64,000 nt of DNA from Clavibacter michiganensis (GTDB lineage Bacteria > Actinomycetota > Actinomycetes > Actinomycetales > Microbacteriaceae): assembly GCF_021216655.1 (NCBI RefSeq), contig NZ_CP080437.1:3162001-3226000 (forward strand), read 5' to 3'. The notes under the pieces were generated by a model. It did no database searches and was not told where the DNA came from. It saw only the letters and a list, made by a program, of their open reading frames with translations. Made by a program: the position numbers and the translations under genes. Below, one piece after another: positions 35,878 through 46,853 of the stretch. Each line of letters opens with the position of its first letter. The first letter of the stretch is position 1.

Positions 35878-35918
35878 AGAAGGCGCTCTGCCCGTGCGAT
35901 TAAGCCATCGCGCCTTCT
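35878..35918 (+). terminator. Inverted repeat after pip (probable terminator)
   Basis: AGAAGGCGC at 35878-35886 and GCGCCTTCT at 35910-35918 are perfect 9-base arms with a 23-base loop, 6 bases after the pip stop. Sequence beyond it turns AT-rich, so it also marks the edge of the islet carrying the TIR-like gene. Confidence 0.55.
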
Positions 35919-36058
35919 AGCAGGCAACCCCCACATGATAAGGATCGGTTCGGCGCGTTACCCACTTTGGCTGGCGCGGATTTTTGGAAACGTTTGTCTC
36001 TTGGTGAGGCAAAACATCGGGCAATGTTTTGTCAGTCGAAGTTCCGCGGTTCAATGCG

Positions 36059-36994
36059 TCAAAGGGACGCGGCCTGTAATTCAGTTCGGAGTGCGTCCTT
36101 CCAGTTGGATCCTGGATACTGCACATAGCTCAGCCCAGCAAGGTCTGATGGGCGTTCCACATCCGCGTCCACGACGACAACGTTCCTGCGACCCAGTTTG
36201 CCAATAAAATATCCGAGTTCCAAGACTACGTTTTGACGCGCCCTAGGATCCGGCTTGATGCCGGCCTGGTGCGAGCCTAATGTCTGCCCCACGTCATCCG
36301 GCGTCAGTAAGACGATTACATAGGAGGCATCATCACCTACGGCTTCAAATTTCTCGATGATAGTCTGCCCGCGGCCGGCCTCTTCTGCCAGCGATACAGG
36401 CATGATCCCTGTCAGCTTATGTACGTAAATGCGAATTGAGTTTAGCGCTGCTTCGTCGTGGCCATGTACAATAAAAAGCGATCGAGCGGCATTCGACTCT
36501 ATCTCTCCTGAGACAAATCCGATCTCCGAGTCCGTAAACTCGGGAAAGATGAGCGGCGGAGTTTTTCTTGCCCACGCGGGTACTTCGCTCGTAGCATCAA
36601 CCGGTTCCCCGTCGGCGTCATCGCCTCGCCATGCTGCAGGTATTTCTGATGCGTCTCGTGCCTCTAGATATTCTTTGAAGAGTCGCTTTGTGCGGGGAGG
36701 TGCGCTGGAGGCAATCCACTGCGGCAAGTCAGGCATGGAATCGGCGAAGAGTTCCATTCGTCCAGCTTCTCCTGACTCCTCGTCTACGGCTTCCGATAGT
36801 ACCTGTCCAAGAACAGACAGAGCCGCATCTGGGTAGTCGTCGTCACCAAACCCCAGCGACCTATACAGTCGAGAGTGCGCGTTCAGGATGTCTGTAGTTC
36901 CGGTCTCGCGCCCAAGCGTGCGCCATTCGGAATCCGTCCAGTGTTCGGATGCATATGCGGCGACCGCATTTTGTAGGGGATCGACTCGAGGCAT
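36059..36994 (-). CDS. TIR-like nucleotide-binding protein (PF10137/PycTIR-type), putative antiphage effector
   Basis: Protein of 311 residues. Residues 172-310 match the TIR-like domain found in predicted nucleotide-binding and Pycsar/CBASS effector proteins: SLFIVHGHDEAALNSIR, YVIVLLTPDDVG and ARQNVVLELGYFIGKLGR (252-269), with E259 in the position of the conserved acidic residue. Such domains bind or hydrolyse NAD+ and cause abortive infection. The N-terminal 165 residues are helical and acidic with no family recognised; they may be a sensor. No cyclase or partner gene is next to it. Base composition is far more AT-rich than all neighbours and codon use differs, indicating recent transfer. 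Function as a defence gene is inference. Confidence 0.8.
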   Translation of the reverse strand: MPRVDPLQNAVAAYASEHWTDSEWRTLGRETGTTDILNAHSRLYRSLGFGDDDYPDAALSVLGQVLSEAVDEESGEAGRMELFADSMPDLPQWIASSAPPRTKRLFKEYLEARDASEIPAAWRGDDADGEPVDATSEVPAWARKTPPLIFPEFTDSEIGFVSGEIESNAARSLFIVHGHDEAALNSIRIYVHKLTGIMPVSLAEEAGRGQTIIEKFEAVGDDASYVIVLLTPDDVGQTLGSHQAGIKPDPRARQNVVLELGYFIGKLGRRNVVVVDADVERPSDLAGLSYVQYPGSNWKDALRTELQAASL

Positions 36995-37176
36995 TCGTAA
37001 CCACCATCTCTAATTACTGATATCTTGCACGAAAATGAGTAGACTCCAGGTCAGTACTTCAGTCTGAATTGTGGCCGCTACGCGAGCTGTATTTTAATGC
37101 TTAAAGCGTCGACATGACGATGCGGTTCGGTATGAGGGGGCTGGAATAGTCAGCGGGCGCCGCCACGTAGCGCGGC
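36995..37176. other. AT-rich flank of the TIR-like gene (182 bp)
   Basis: Upstream region of the TIR-like gene on the minus strand, unusually AT-rich up to about 37100, then switching back to local composition at about 37130. It should hold the TIR promoter but no confident -10/-35 pair could be chosen. No direct repeat matching the other edge near 35880 was found. Confidence 0.4.
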
Positions 37177-37674
37177 CTAGCGGCCGACGAGCGCGGGGGA
37201 GCTGTGCGCGGCGGGCTGGGCCAGCGTCGCCGCGGGTGCCGCCGCGGGCGCGCCCACGCCGCTGAGGATGTCGAGCGCGCGCCGCAGCCGGGTGCTGGAG
37301 GTGTGCATCGTGTACGGGAAGTACACGACCTCCACGCCGACGGCCGCGAACTCGGCCTCGAGGCGCTCGCCCTTCGGGGTGCCGCGCCAGTCGTCGCCCT
37401 TGAAGAAGACGTCGAAGCCGACCTCGCGCCAGGTGTCGACCTTGTCCGGCAGCGTCTCCGCGCGGGCCTGGTCGACGTAGCTGATGTGGCTGACGATCTC
37501 GAGGCGCTCGGCGAGCGGCACCACGGGCGTGATGCCCTTGTTGAGCTCGAGCATCTCGTCGGAGACGACGCCCGCGATGAGGAAGTCGCACCGGCTCTTG
37601 GCGTGCTTGAGGATGTTGAGGTGTCCGACGTGGAAGAGGTCGAAGGCACCGGCGGCGTAGCCGATTCGGGTCAT
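37177..37674 (-). CDS. tagD: Glycerol-3-phosphate cytidylyltransferase-like nucleotidyltransferase (TagD family)
   Basis: Transfers CMP from CTP to glycerol 3-phosphate, giving CDP-glycerol for teichoic-acid-like polymers; 165 residues. The N-terminal GAFDLFHVGHLNIL contains the HxGH motif (residues 16-19), FFKGDDWRGTPKGE near residue 90 is characteristic of the TagD group, and TSSTRLRR near 125 replaces the usual ISTT/ISST signature. A 30-residue Ala/Pro-rich tail extends past the normal 130-residue length. The ATG at 37674 is chosen over a longer frame from 37956 that is Arg/Pro-rich. It is divergent from the beta-helix gene and may feed the CDP-alcohol enzyme at 46850. Confidence 0.85.
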   Translation of the reverse strand: MTRIGYAAGAFDLFHVGHLNILKHAKSRCDFLIAGVVSDEMLELNKGITPVVPLAERLEIVSHISYVDQARAETLPDKVDTWREVGFDVFFKGDDWRGTPKGERLEAEFAAVGVEVVYFPYTMHTSSTRLRRALDILSGVGAPAAAPAATLAQPAAHSSPALVGR

Positions 37675-38051
37675 GGCACACGTGTCTCGGGTCGTCCGCG
37701 TTCCGGGCGCGGGTACGCGCGGATGCGGGATCGGGTGCAGCCCGGTGCGGGTACGCCGGGCGGGGTCCTCCTGCTCCTCACGACGCGGGTACGTCGGCCG
37801 CCCTGGGTGGGGGCGACGGGGAGCGGGTGTACCTCCGGCGATCTTACGGGCGACCTGGCCGACCGCGGAAGCGGGATACCCGAACGGGGGGCATCCCGCT
37901 GATCCCGGGGGCGCGCCCCCGTCGCGGCGGCCGTGACCTCCGTTCGGGGGACACAACAGGCTGTTGCTGGGTTACATTCAACCAACCCCACCCGTCTGGT
38001 GGGTTTTCATCAGCCTGTCTGACGGATCGATCCGAGCGAGGACCCGCCCGC
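37675..38051. other. Divergent intergenic region with stacked inverted repeats (377 bp)
   Basis: Between tagD (minus) and the first beta-helix gene (plus). GCGGGAT/ATCCCGC arms (37871-37899) and the 14-base palindrome GGGGGCGCGCCCCC (37907-37920) lie in the GC-rich centre. From about 37950 the sequence becomes AT-richer and contains the structured leader annotated separately. A GAGCGAGGAC ribosome-site region precedes the ATG at 38052. Confidence 0.5.
37954..38017 (+). promoter_or_regulatory. Structured leader with terminator-like hairpin before the beta-helix gene
   Basis: CAACAGGCTGTTG (37954-37966) is self-complementary, and its CAGGCTG (37957-37963) is also the exact complement of CAGCCTG at 38011-38017. 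Between them lies a CCCACC/GGTGGG hairpin (37987-38003 region) followed by TTTT at 38004-38007, the form of an intrinsic terminator. Mutually exclusive pairing would suit transcription attenuation, but no known riboswitch class was recognised. Confidence 0.35.
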
Positions 38052-40676
38052 ATGCGCCACCGCACCCCACACACCCGATCGATCCCCACCCGGACCGCGG
38101 CGCACGCCGCACCCGCATCACGCCCCCGCCCCGCCCGCCACCTGATCGCGCTCGCCGTCGCCGTCGGCCTCGCCGTCCCGGCCGCGCTCGTCGCCCCGCA
38201 GACCGCGGGCGCCGCGACCGGGCAGGACCTCGCCGCGGGCACCCCCGTCTTCTCCGACTCCTTCGCCCGCAGCGCGACCGGGGGATGGGGCGCCGCCTCG
38301 GGCACCGGGGCGTACTCCTACGACGGCGTCTCCGCGTTCCGCGCGAACGGCGCCCAGGGCGTCATCGACCTCACGCGGGCGGGCACCGCCGCGTCCGCCG
38401 CCCTGCCCGTGGCGGCCCCCGTCGACAGCGAGACCACCGTGCGCGTGCTGATCCCGCGCGTCCCCGCCCAGGGCAACGGCGTCTACGCGGGAGTCCAGCA
38501 GCGCGTGACGGGCTCCTCCTACTACCAGTCGAGCGTGCGGGTCGACAGCGCGGGCGACGCGCGGCTCTCGGTCGTGCGCGTGACCGGATCCACCGCGGCG
38601 CAGTCCACCGTGGTCGGCGACACCGTCGTCGCCCGTGGCGTCACGCCCGGCCGCGTGGTGACCATCCAGTCGCGCGTCTCCGGATCCGGCGCGGTCGCGA
38701 TCGACGCCCGCGCGTGGGTGGACGGCCAGGCCGTCCCCGGCTGGCAGGCCGCCGCCGTCGACACGAGCGCCTCCCGCCTCGCCTCGGGCACGGGCACGCG
38801 CCTGTGGTCGTACCTCTCGAAGTCGTCCGGGCCGCAGGCGATCGCGTTCGACGACGTGGCGGTCCGACCGCTGACGGCGCCGGTCGCGGCACCCGCGCCG
38901 ACGCCGGCACCCGCTCCGACGACGCCCGCCCCCGCGCCCGCTCCCGGTGCCGGCTCCGGCTCCGGCTCGTCCGACGCCGAGCAGGGCGTCTCCCTCGGCG
39001 ACGCCCGCACGGGCGCGGGCTCCGCGCCCGTCGGATCCACCGCGTACGGCGTGCCCTCCGACGCGGTGTTCGTCGCGCCGACCGGCTCGAACGGCGGATC
39101 CGGCTCGAAGTCGTCGCCGTACGCCACGATCCAGAGGGCCGTCGACGCCGCCCCCGCCGGGCGCACCATCGTCGTCCGCGCGGGCAGCTACCACGAGTCG
39201 GTCGTGATGCCGCAGGGCAAGGCGCTCACGCTGCAGTCGTACCCGGGCGAGAAGGTGTGGCTCGACGGCAGCCGCCAGGTCTCCTCTTGGACGGCCTCCG
39301 GATCCACCCGCTACGCCAGCGGCTGGACCGTCGCGTTCGACGCCAGCCCCACCTACACGCGCGGCAAGCCCGATGGCACGGCGGTCGGCTGGCGGTTCGT
39401 GGACCCGGCGTACCCCATGGCCGCGCACCCCGACCAGGTGTGGATCGGGCAGACCGCGCAGAAGCAGGTCGCGTCACGCGACAAGCTCGCCGCCGGCACG
39501 TTCTTCGTCGACACCGCGGCGGACCGCCTCCACCTCGGATCCGACCCGGGCAGCCAGACCGTGCGCTCGAGCGACCTCGTGCAGGCGCTGAGCGTGCGCG
39601 GCGACGGCAGCACGGTGCGCGGCATCGGGATCCGCCGCTACGCGCCCTCGGTGCCCGACCTCGGCGCGGTCGTCGTGCAGGCCAGGAACGTCACGGTCGA
39701 GAACCTCGTGATCACGGACAACGCCACCACGGGCATCTCCATCACGGCGACCGGCGCGAAGGCGACCGCGCTCACCGTGGCGCGCAACGGCATGCTCGGG
39801 ATGCACGCGAACTACGCCGACGGGCTGCGCGCCTCGCAGCTGCTCGTCGCCGACAACAACACCGAGCGATTCAACCGGGCACCCGTCTCCGGCGGGTTCA
39901 AGATCACCCGCAGCCGCGACGTGGACGTGGAGGACAGCGCGATCCTCCGCAACGCCGGCAACGGCCTCTGGTTCGACGAGTCGGTCCACGACGCGAACGT
40001 CACGGGGAACGACGTGATGGACAACTCGGGATCGGGCGTCGCCTTCGAGCTCTCGGCGACCATCGCGATCGTCGACAACGTGGTGGCCCGCAACGGCGCG
40101 GAGGGCGTCTGGATCGACGACACCGGACACGTGGACATCTGGAACAACACGTTCGTCGCGAACGACCGGAACATCGACATCTCGCAGGGCACGCGCCGCG
40201 CGTCGAACCTCTCCACGCCCGGCCACGACCCGCGCCAGAAGCTGCCGGACCCCACCGTGACGTGGGTGGTGACCGACATCGACATCGCGAACAACGTGAT
40301 GCAGGGATCCACCGGGAACGCCCTGCTGGCCGTCGAGGACCACTCGCACCAGCGCTCGGCCGGCCAGATGGGCATCACGACCTCCGGCAACGTGTACCAG
40401 CGCGACGCCGGGAACCGCCCCGGCTGGGCCGTGATCTGGTCCCGCGGCGCCGGCGACCCGGCCGTGTACGGATCCGTGCAGGCGTTCAGCGCGGCGACCG
40501 GCAACGACCGCACCGCCCTCGCGGTCGACGGGCGGCCGGTCGTCGGCTCCGGCTTCCGGCTGACCGACGAGGTGCGCCGCGTCGAGACCCAGGTTGCCGT
40601 GCCGCTCATCGGCGCCGTGGCGGGCCTCATCGGCTGGCTGACCGGGGCGCGCGAGCTCGGGGCCGACGTGGGCTGA
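38052..40676 (+). CDS. Secreted right-handed beta-helix protein (copy 1)
   Basis: Exported protein of 874 residues. A long signal peptide (to about residue 55) ends in AGAATG-type cleavage sites. Residues 60-290 form a beta-sandwich-like module with FSDSFARSATGGWG, SSYYQSSVRV and a final IAFDDVAVRPL. An Ala/Pro linker (about 295-325) leads to a parallel beta-helix (about 335-840): YATIQRAVDAAPAGRTIVVR, NVTVENLVITDN, NGLWFDESVHDANVTGNDV. The fold is that of pectate lyases, alginate epimerases and phage/EPS-degrading enzymes, but no catalytic set was identified. A hydrophobic segment near the C-terminus (PLIGAVAGLIGWL) may attach it. Located at the head of the exopolysaccharide cluster, it may cut or modify the polymer. 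Very similar to the next gene. Confidence 0.82.
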   Translation: MRHRTPHTRSIPTRTAAHAAPASRPRPARHLIALAVAVGLAVPAALVAPQTAGAATGQDLAAGTPVFSDSFARSATGGWGAASGTGAYSYDGVSAFRANGAQGVIDLTRAGTAASAALPVAAPVDSETTVRVLIPRVPAQGNGVYAGVQQRVTGSSYYQSSVRVDSAGDARLSVVRVTGSTAAQSTVVGDTVVARGVTPGRVVTIQSRVSGSGAVAIDARAWVDGQAVPGWQAAAVDTSASRLASGTGTRLWSYLSKSSGPQAIAFDDVAVRPLTAPVAAPAPTPAPAPTTPAPAPAPGAGSGSGSSDAEQGVSLGDARTGAGSAPVGSTAYGVPSDAVFVAPTGSNGGSGSKSSPYATIQRAVDAAPAGRTIVVRAGSYHESVVMPQGKALTLQSYPGEKVWLDGSRQVSSWTASGSTRYASGWTVAFDASPTYTRGKPDGTAVGWRFVDPAYPMAAHPDQVWIGQTAQKQVASRDKLAAGTFFVDTAADRLHLGSDPGSQTVRSSDLVQALSVRGDGSTVRGIGIRRYAPSVPDLGAVVVQARNVTVENLVITDNATTGISITATGAKATALTVARNGMLGMHANYADGLRASQLLVADNNTERFNRAPVSGGFKITRSRDVDVEDSAILRNAGNGLWFDESVHDANVTGNDVMDNSGSGVAFELSATIAIVDNVVARNGAEGVWIDDTGHVDIWNNTFVANDRNIDISQGTRRASNLSTPGHDPRQKLPDPTVTWVVTDIDIANNVMQGSTGNALLAVEDHSHQRSAGQMGITTSGNVYQRDAGNRPGWAVIWSRGAGDPAVYGSVQAFSAATGNDRTALAVDGRPVVGSGFRLTDEVRRVETQVAVPLIGAVAGLIGWLTGARELGADVG

Positions 40677-40975
40677 TCCCGCGCGCGCACGACAGGACGG
40701 GCCGATCCCCTCGGGGGTCGGCCCGTCCTGTCGTGCGCGCGCGCCTCCTCGCGTCACCGCGCCCGACGCGGTGGCCGCCGGTAGGGGCGCCGGTAGGCCG
40801 GGAGGCGGCGTCAGGGCGGCGACCAGTGCGGCATCCGGCGGGATGAGTACGACTACTGGCCCCTGCGCCGCGACCGGCGGGCGGCCGCGACGGAACCTGG
40901 GACGAGCACCCACGAGCCCGTCCCCGGACGGGCATCCACCGCCATCCGCCGCCGCGCCCACGCAAGGACCGTCCC
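40677..40975. other. Intergenic region between the two beta-helix genes (299 bp)
   Basis: Begins with the very strong terminator hairpin at 40681-40742. The rest is GC-rich; no clear -10/-35 pair is visible, though copy 2 should need its own promoter because of the terminator. The ribosome site is weak (AAGGACCGTCCC before the ATG at 40976). Confidence 0.45.
40681..40742 (+). terminator. Exceptionally long terminator hairpin (25-base perfect stem)
   Basis: Bases 40681-40705 are the exact reverse complement of 40718-40742, and the enclosed TCCCCTCGGGGG extends the stem further to a tetraloop. It starts 4 bases after the stop of beta-helix copy 1. Because it is symmetrical it would work on either strand. 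Confidence 0.85.
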
Positions 40976-43600
<2,625 letters not shown>

Positions 43601-43643
43601 GGACGGCCGGACCGCGGTCGGGGGACCGCGGGACCGGCGACGG

Positions 43644-43668
43644 GGGACACGGTCGGGGACCGTGTCCC
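43644..43668 (+). terminator. Hairpin terminator after beta-helix copy 2
   Basis: Eleven-base perfect stem GGGACACGGTC / GACCGTGTCCC with a GGG loop, 43 bases after the stop codon. No T-run. Confidence 0.65.
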
Positions 43669-43798
43669 GGGGGAGCGGGCGGCGGGGCGGACGGGGTCCG
43701 TCCCGCCGTCGCCGCGCGCGGCCGCGGAGGCCACCCGACGGGGTCCGGGGGACATCCGTCCCCCGAAGGGGGAGGGGCGACGGGGCACAGGGTGCGTT

Positions 43799-43804
43799 TA
43801 GCAT
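43799..43804 (+). promoter_or_regulatory. Candidate -10 (TAGCAT) of the exopolysaccharide operon
   Basis: TAGCAT fits TAnnnT in a locally AT-richer patch. The same hexamer occurs upstream of the Wzx gene (62455-62460). No consensus -35 was found. Confidence 0.4.
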
Positions 43805-44074
43805 TGCCACCGTCACCACCCGCTGTTCACCCGTCGTACCCGCGATGGACGCTCCCGGACGAGGCCCACCCAGCCTGTCCTTCCCCGAGCCGTGGACCTG
43901 ACGAGGTCTTCCCGGACCGCGTCGCACCCCGCATCACCCACCTGTAACCCGAAACGCAGGCACACACCCGATGAACCCGTCATCGGCGCAGGACAGTACC
44001 CGCCGTCCGCGCCCGAACGCGCCCACCCGCCCCTCCGACACCCCGCGACCGCTCGACGCGCTGCCCGGCACGCG

Positions 44075-45619
44075 ATGAGCACCACGAGGAACCGCCCCGC
44101 GACCCGGGGCGAGCGCACCCGCCTGCGCACCGAGCGCCGCTCGGCGCACCGCCCGATCATCGGATCCGGCGTGGCACCCGTCGCGCCCGCCGTCCCGTCG
44201 GGCCGTCGCTGGGCCCGCGACTACCGCACCCGCCTCATGGCGAGCGACTGGGCGATCATCGTCGCCACCGTCCTCGTCGCCCAGTTCACGCGCTTCGGCA
44301 CGGGGGACGCGGCCGTCGACGCCGGCTCGATGCAGCTCGACTACGGCATCGTCTCGGTGATCGTGGTGGCCGCGTGGATCGCCGTGCTCGGCGCCTTCCG
44401 CACCCGCGACGCCCGCATCGTGGGCGTCGGCGTCTCCGAGTACAAGCGGGTCGTCAACGCGTCGGCCATCACGTTCGGCGCGCTCGCGGTGGGCTTCCTG
44501 CTCCTCAAGGTCGACATCGCCCGCGGCTACGTCGTGCTCGCGTTCCCGCTCGGCGTCGTGGCGCTGCTGGTGAGCCGGTGGACCTGGCGCCAGTGGCTCA
44601 TCCGCCGCCGCGACCAGGGCGCGCACCTCTCCCGCGTGGTGGTCGTGGGCGCCCGGGCCGACGTGGAGGACGTGGCCGCGCAGATCCTGCTGCGTCCCGC
44701 CTCCGGCTACGCGGTCGTGGGCGTCGCGATCGACGACCACCTCGACGGCCTCGAGGTCGCCGGGCGCACGATCCCCGTCGTCTCCGACCTCGGATCCGTC
44801 GCCGCGGCCGCTGCCCGCACCGCCGCCGACGCCGTCATCGTCGCCAGCCAGCCGCGCGCCGGCAGCAACGCCGTCCGCACGCTCGGCTGGGAGCTCGAGG
44901 GCTCGTCGATCGAGCTGGTGCTCGCGTCGCGCCTCACCGACGTCGCCGGCCCGCGGATCCACTTCCGCCCGGTCGAGGGCCTCCCTCTCATCCACGTGGA
45001 GATCCCGCAGTTCGAGGGCGGCAAGCACGTGATGAAGCGTGCCCTCGACATCGCCGTGGCCGGCCTCGCGCTCGTGGTGCTCGCGCCCGTGATGCTCCTC
45101 ATCGCCGTCGTCGTCCGCATCGACAGCCCCGGCGGCGCCATCTTCCGCCAGGAGCGCGTGGGGAAGTCCGGCCAGGAGTTCCACATGCTGAAGTTCCGGT
45201 CGATGCGGGTCACCGCCGAGGCCGAGCTCGCGGCGCTGGCGGAGGCGAACGAGGGATCCGGGCCGCTGTTCAAGATGCGCAGCGACCCGCGCGTGACCCG
45301 CGTGGGGACCGTGCTCCGCCGCTACTCGCTCGACGAGCTGCCGCAGCTGTGGAACATCCTCGTCGGCGACATGAGCCTGGTGGGCCCGCGCCCGCCGCTG
45401 CGCCGCGAGGTGCAGGGCTACGAGAGCCACGTGCACCGCCGTCTGTTCATCAAGCCCGGCCTCACGGGCATGTGGCAGGTGAACGGCCGGAGCGACCTGA
45501 GCTGGGACGAGAGCGTCCGGCTCGACCTGTACTACGTCGAGAACTGGTCCCTGACCGGCGACGTCATGATCATGTGGCGCACCTTCCGGGTGCTCACCCG
45601 ACCCGTAGGGGCTTACTGA
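44075..45619 (+). CDS. Polyprenyl-phosphate sugar phosphotransferase (priming enzyme, WbaP/CpsE family)
   Basis: Starts exopolysaccharide repeat-unit assembly by moving a sugar-1-phosphate from a nucleotide sugar to undecaprenyl phosphate; integral membrane protein of 514 residues. The N-terminal half has about four membrane segments (residues 50-165) and a CoA-binding-like Rossmann domain (RVVVVGARADVEDVAAQIL near 188). The catalytic domain begins near 322 (KRALDIAVAGLALVVLAPVM) with QERVGKSGQEFHMLKFRSM near 355, SLDELPQLWNILVGDMSLVG near 415 and PGLTGMWQVNGRSDL near 460. The ATG at 44075 is preferred because residues upstream are unlike protein; the true start could lie slightly later. Its stop is 1 base before the next ATG. 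Confidence 0.92.
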   Translation: MSTTRNRPATRGERTRLRTERRSAHRPIIGSGVAPVAPAVPSGRRWARDYRTRLMASDWAIIVATVLVAQFTRFGTGDAAVDAGSMQLDYGIVSVIVVAAWIAVLGAFRTRDARIVGVGVSEYKRVVNASAITFGALAVGFLLLKVDIARGYVVLAFPLGVVALLVSRWTWRQWLIRRRDQGAHLSRVVVVGARADVEDVAAQILLRPASGYAVVGVAIDDHLDGLEVAGRTIPVVSDLGSVAAAAARTAADAVIVASQPRAGSNAVRTLGWELEGSSIELVLASRLTDVAGPRIHFRPVEGLPLIHVEIPQFEGGKHVMKRALDIAVAGLALVVLAPVMLLIAVVVRIDSPGGAIFRQERVGKSGQEFHMLKFRSMRVTAEAELAALAEANEGSGPLFKMRSDPRVTRVGTVLRRYSLDELPQLWNILVGDMSLVGPRPPLRREVQGYESHVHRRLFIKPGLTGMWQVNGRSDLSWDESVRLDLYYVENWSLTGDVMIMWRTFRVLTRPVGAY

Positions 45620-45620
45620 A

Positions 45621-46853
45621 ATGTCTGTCATCGAACCGCGTCGTCTCCGCATCGCCATGGTCGGCACCCGGGGGGTCCCCGCCGCCTACGGCGGATTCGA
45701 GACCGCCATCGAGGAGATCGGGCAGCGCCTCGCCGCCCGCGGCCACGACGTCACCGTCTACTGCCGCTCCGCGAACCGCGCGCGCCCCCGCACCCACCTC
45801 GGCATGACGCTCGTGCACCTGCCCGCGCTCAAGACCAAGTCGATCGAGACGCTCAGCCACACCGCGCTGTCCGCGATCCACCTGGCCCTCGGCAAGCGCC
45901 AGGACGCGGCCTTCGTCTTCAACGCCGCCAACGCGCCGTTCGTCCCCCTCATCCGCTCGCGCGGCACGGCCACGGCCGTGCACGTCGACGGCCTCGAGTG
46001 GAAGCGCGGCAAGTGGGGCCGCATGGGCAAGAGGTACTACCGCGTGGCCGAGCAGATGGCCGTGAAGAACGCCGACGCGCTCATCTCGGACGCCCAGGGC
46101 ATCGCCGACTACTACGACCACGAGTTCGGGATCCCGACGGAGCTGCTCACCTACGGCGCCAACATCCTGCGCGACCCCGCGAGCGACCGCCTCGCCGAGC
46201 TCGGCCTCGAGCCCGGCCAGTACCACCTCGTCGTCGCGCGCTTCGAGCCGGAGAACCACGTCGACGTCATCGTCGACGGGTACACCGCGTCGGGCGCGAC
46301 CCTGCCGCTCGTCGTCGTGGGATCCGCGCCGTACTCCGCCGCGTACACCGACCGCATCGAGCAGGTCGCCGCCGCCGACCCGCGCATCCAGCGCCTCGGC
46401 GGGGTGTGGGACCAGGAGCAGCTCGACCAGCTCTACGCCCACGCGCTCACCTACATCCACGGCCACTCGGTCGGCGGCACGAACCCGTCGCTGCTGCGCG
46501 CCATGGGCGCCGCGACCGCGACGCTCGCGAACGACAACGTCTTCAACCGCGACGTGCTCGGCGAGGACGGCCGCTTCTGGTCGGACGCCGCCGGTGTCGC
46601 CGCGCTCGTCGAGGGCGCGGAGGCCGCGGCCGACGAGGCCGTCGCGATCGGCCGCCGCCTGCAGGAGCGCGCCGAGGAGACGTACGACTGGGACGCCATC
46701 GCCGACGGCTACGAGGAGCTCGCGGCCCGCATGACCCGCGGCTACTCGACGCACGGCATGAGCCGCGGGATCCGCTCGGCCACCCGCTGGGAGCCGGAGC
46801 TGCGCGCGAGCGACGCCGGCCGCACCTCCTTCCTCCTCGAGGAGAGCCGGTGA
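45621..46853 (+). CDS. Glycosyltransferase with DUF1972 domain (rhamnosyltransferase-like, GT-B)
   Basis: Adds a sugar to the lipid-linked repeat unit, cytoplasmic face; 410 residues. The N-terminal DUF1972 domain shows VGTRGVPAAYGGFETAIEEI, AVHVDGLEWKRGKWG and NADALISDAQGI; the C-terminal GT-B half has LVVARFEPENHVD near 206 and HGHSVGGTNPSLLRAMG near 283 as the donor site. Family members are often annotated as rhamnosyltransferases, but the sugar cannot be assigned here. ATG one base after the priming enzyme's stop, and its end overlaps the next GTG. Confidence 0.9.
   Translation: MSVIEPRRLRIAMVGTRGVPAAYGGFETAIEEIGQRLAARGHDVTVYCRSANRARPRTHLGMTLVHLPALKTKSIETLSHTALSAIHLALGKRQDAAFVFNAANAPFVPLIRSRGTATAVHVDGLEWKRGKWGRMGKRYYRVAEQMAVKNADALISDAQGIADYYDHEFGIPTELLTYGANILRDPASDRLAELGLEPGQYHLVVARFEPENHVDVIVDGYTASGATLPLVVVGSAPYSAAYTDRIEQVAAADPRIQRLGGVWDQEQLDQLYAHALTYIHGHSVGGTNPSLLRAMGAATATLANDNVFNRDVLGEDGRFWSDAAGVAALVEGAEAAADEAVAIGRRLQERAEETYDWDAIADGYEELAARMTRGYSTHGMSRGIRSATRWEPELRASDAGRTSFLLEESR

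Larger units (their letters stand above)
43601..44074. other. Long gap before the exopolysaccharide glycosyltransferase operon (474 bp)
   Basis: Starts with a G-rich stretch and a hairpin (43644-43668), then a second G/C-rich block to 43790. A TAGCAT -10 candidate lies at 43799-43804, giving a leader of about 260 bases. An in-frame upstream extension of the next gene to 43892 exists but looks non-coding (Arg/Pro/His-rich), so it is treated as untranslated. Confidence 0.5.

Noticed and set aside
36059-36994. Complete Pycsar or CBASS operon
   Set aside because: No cyclase, ubiquitin-like or second effector gene is adjacent on either side.
35878-37176. Integrated mobile element around the TIR-like gene
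   Set aside because: No integrase, transposase, tRNA or matching terminal repeats were found; only composition supports transfer.
43892-44074. N-terminal extension of the priming phosphotransferase from 43892
   Set aside because: The added 61 residues are Arg/Pro/His-rich and unlike the family; ATG at 44075 fits the membrane topology better.
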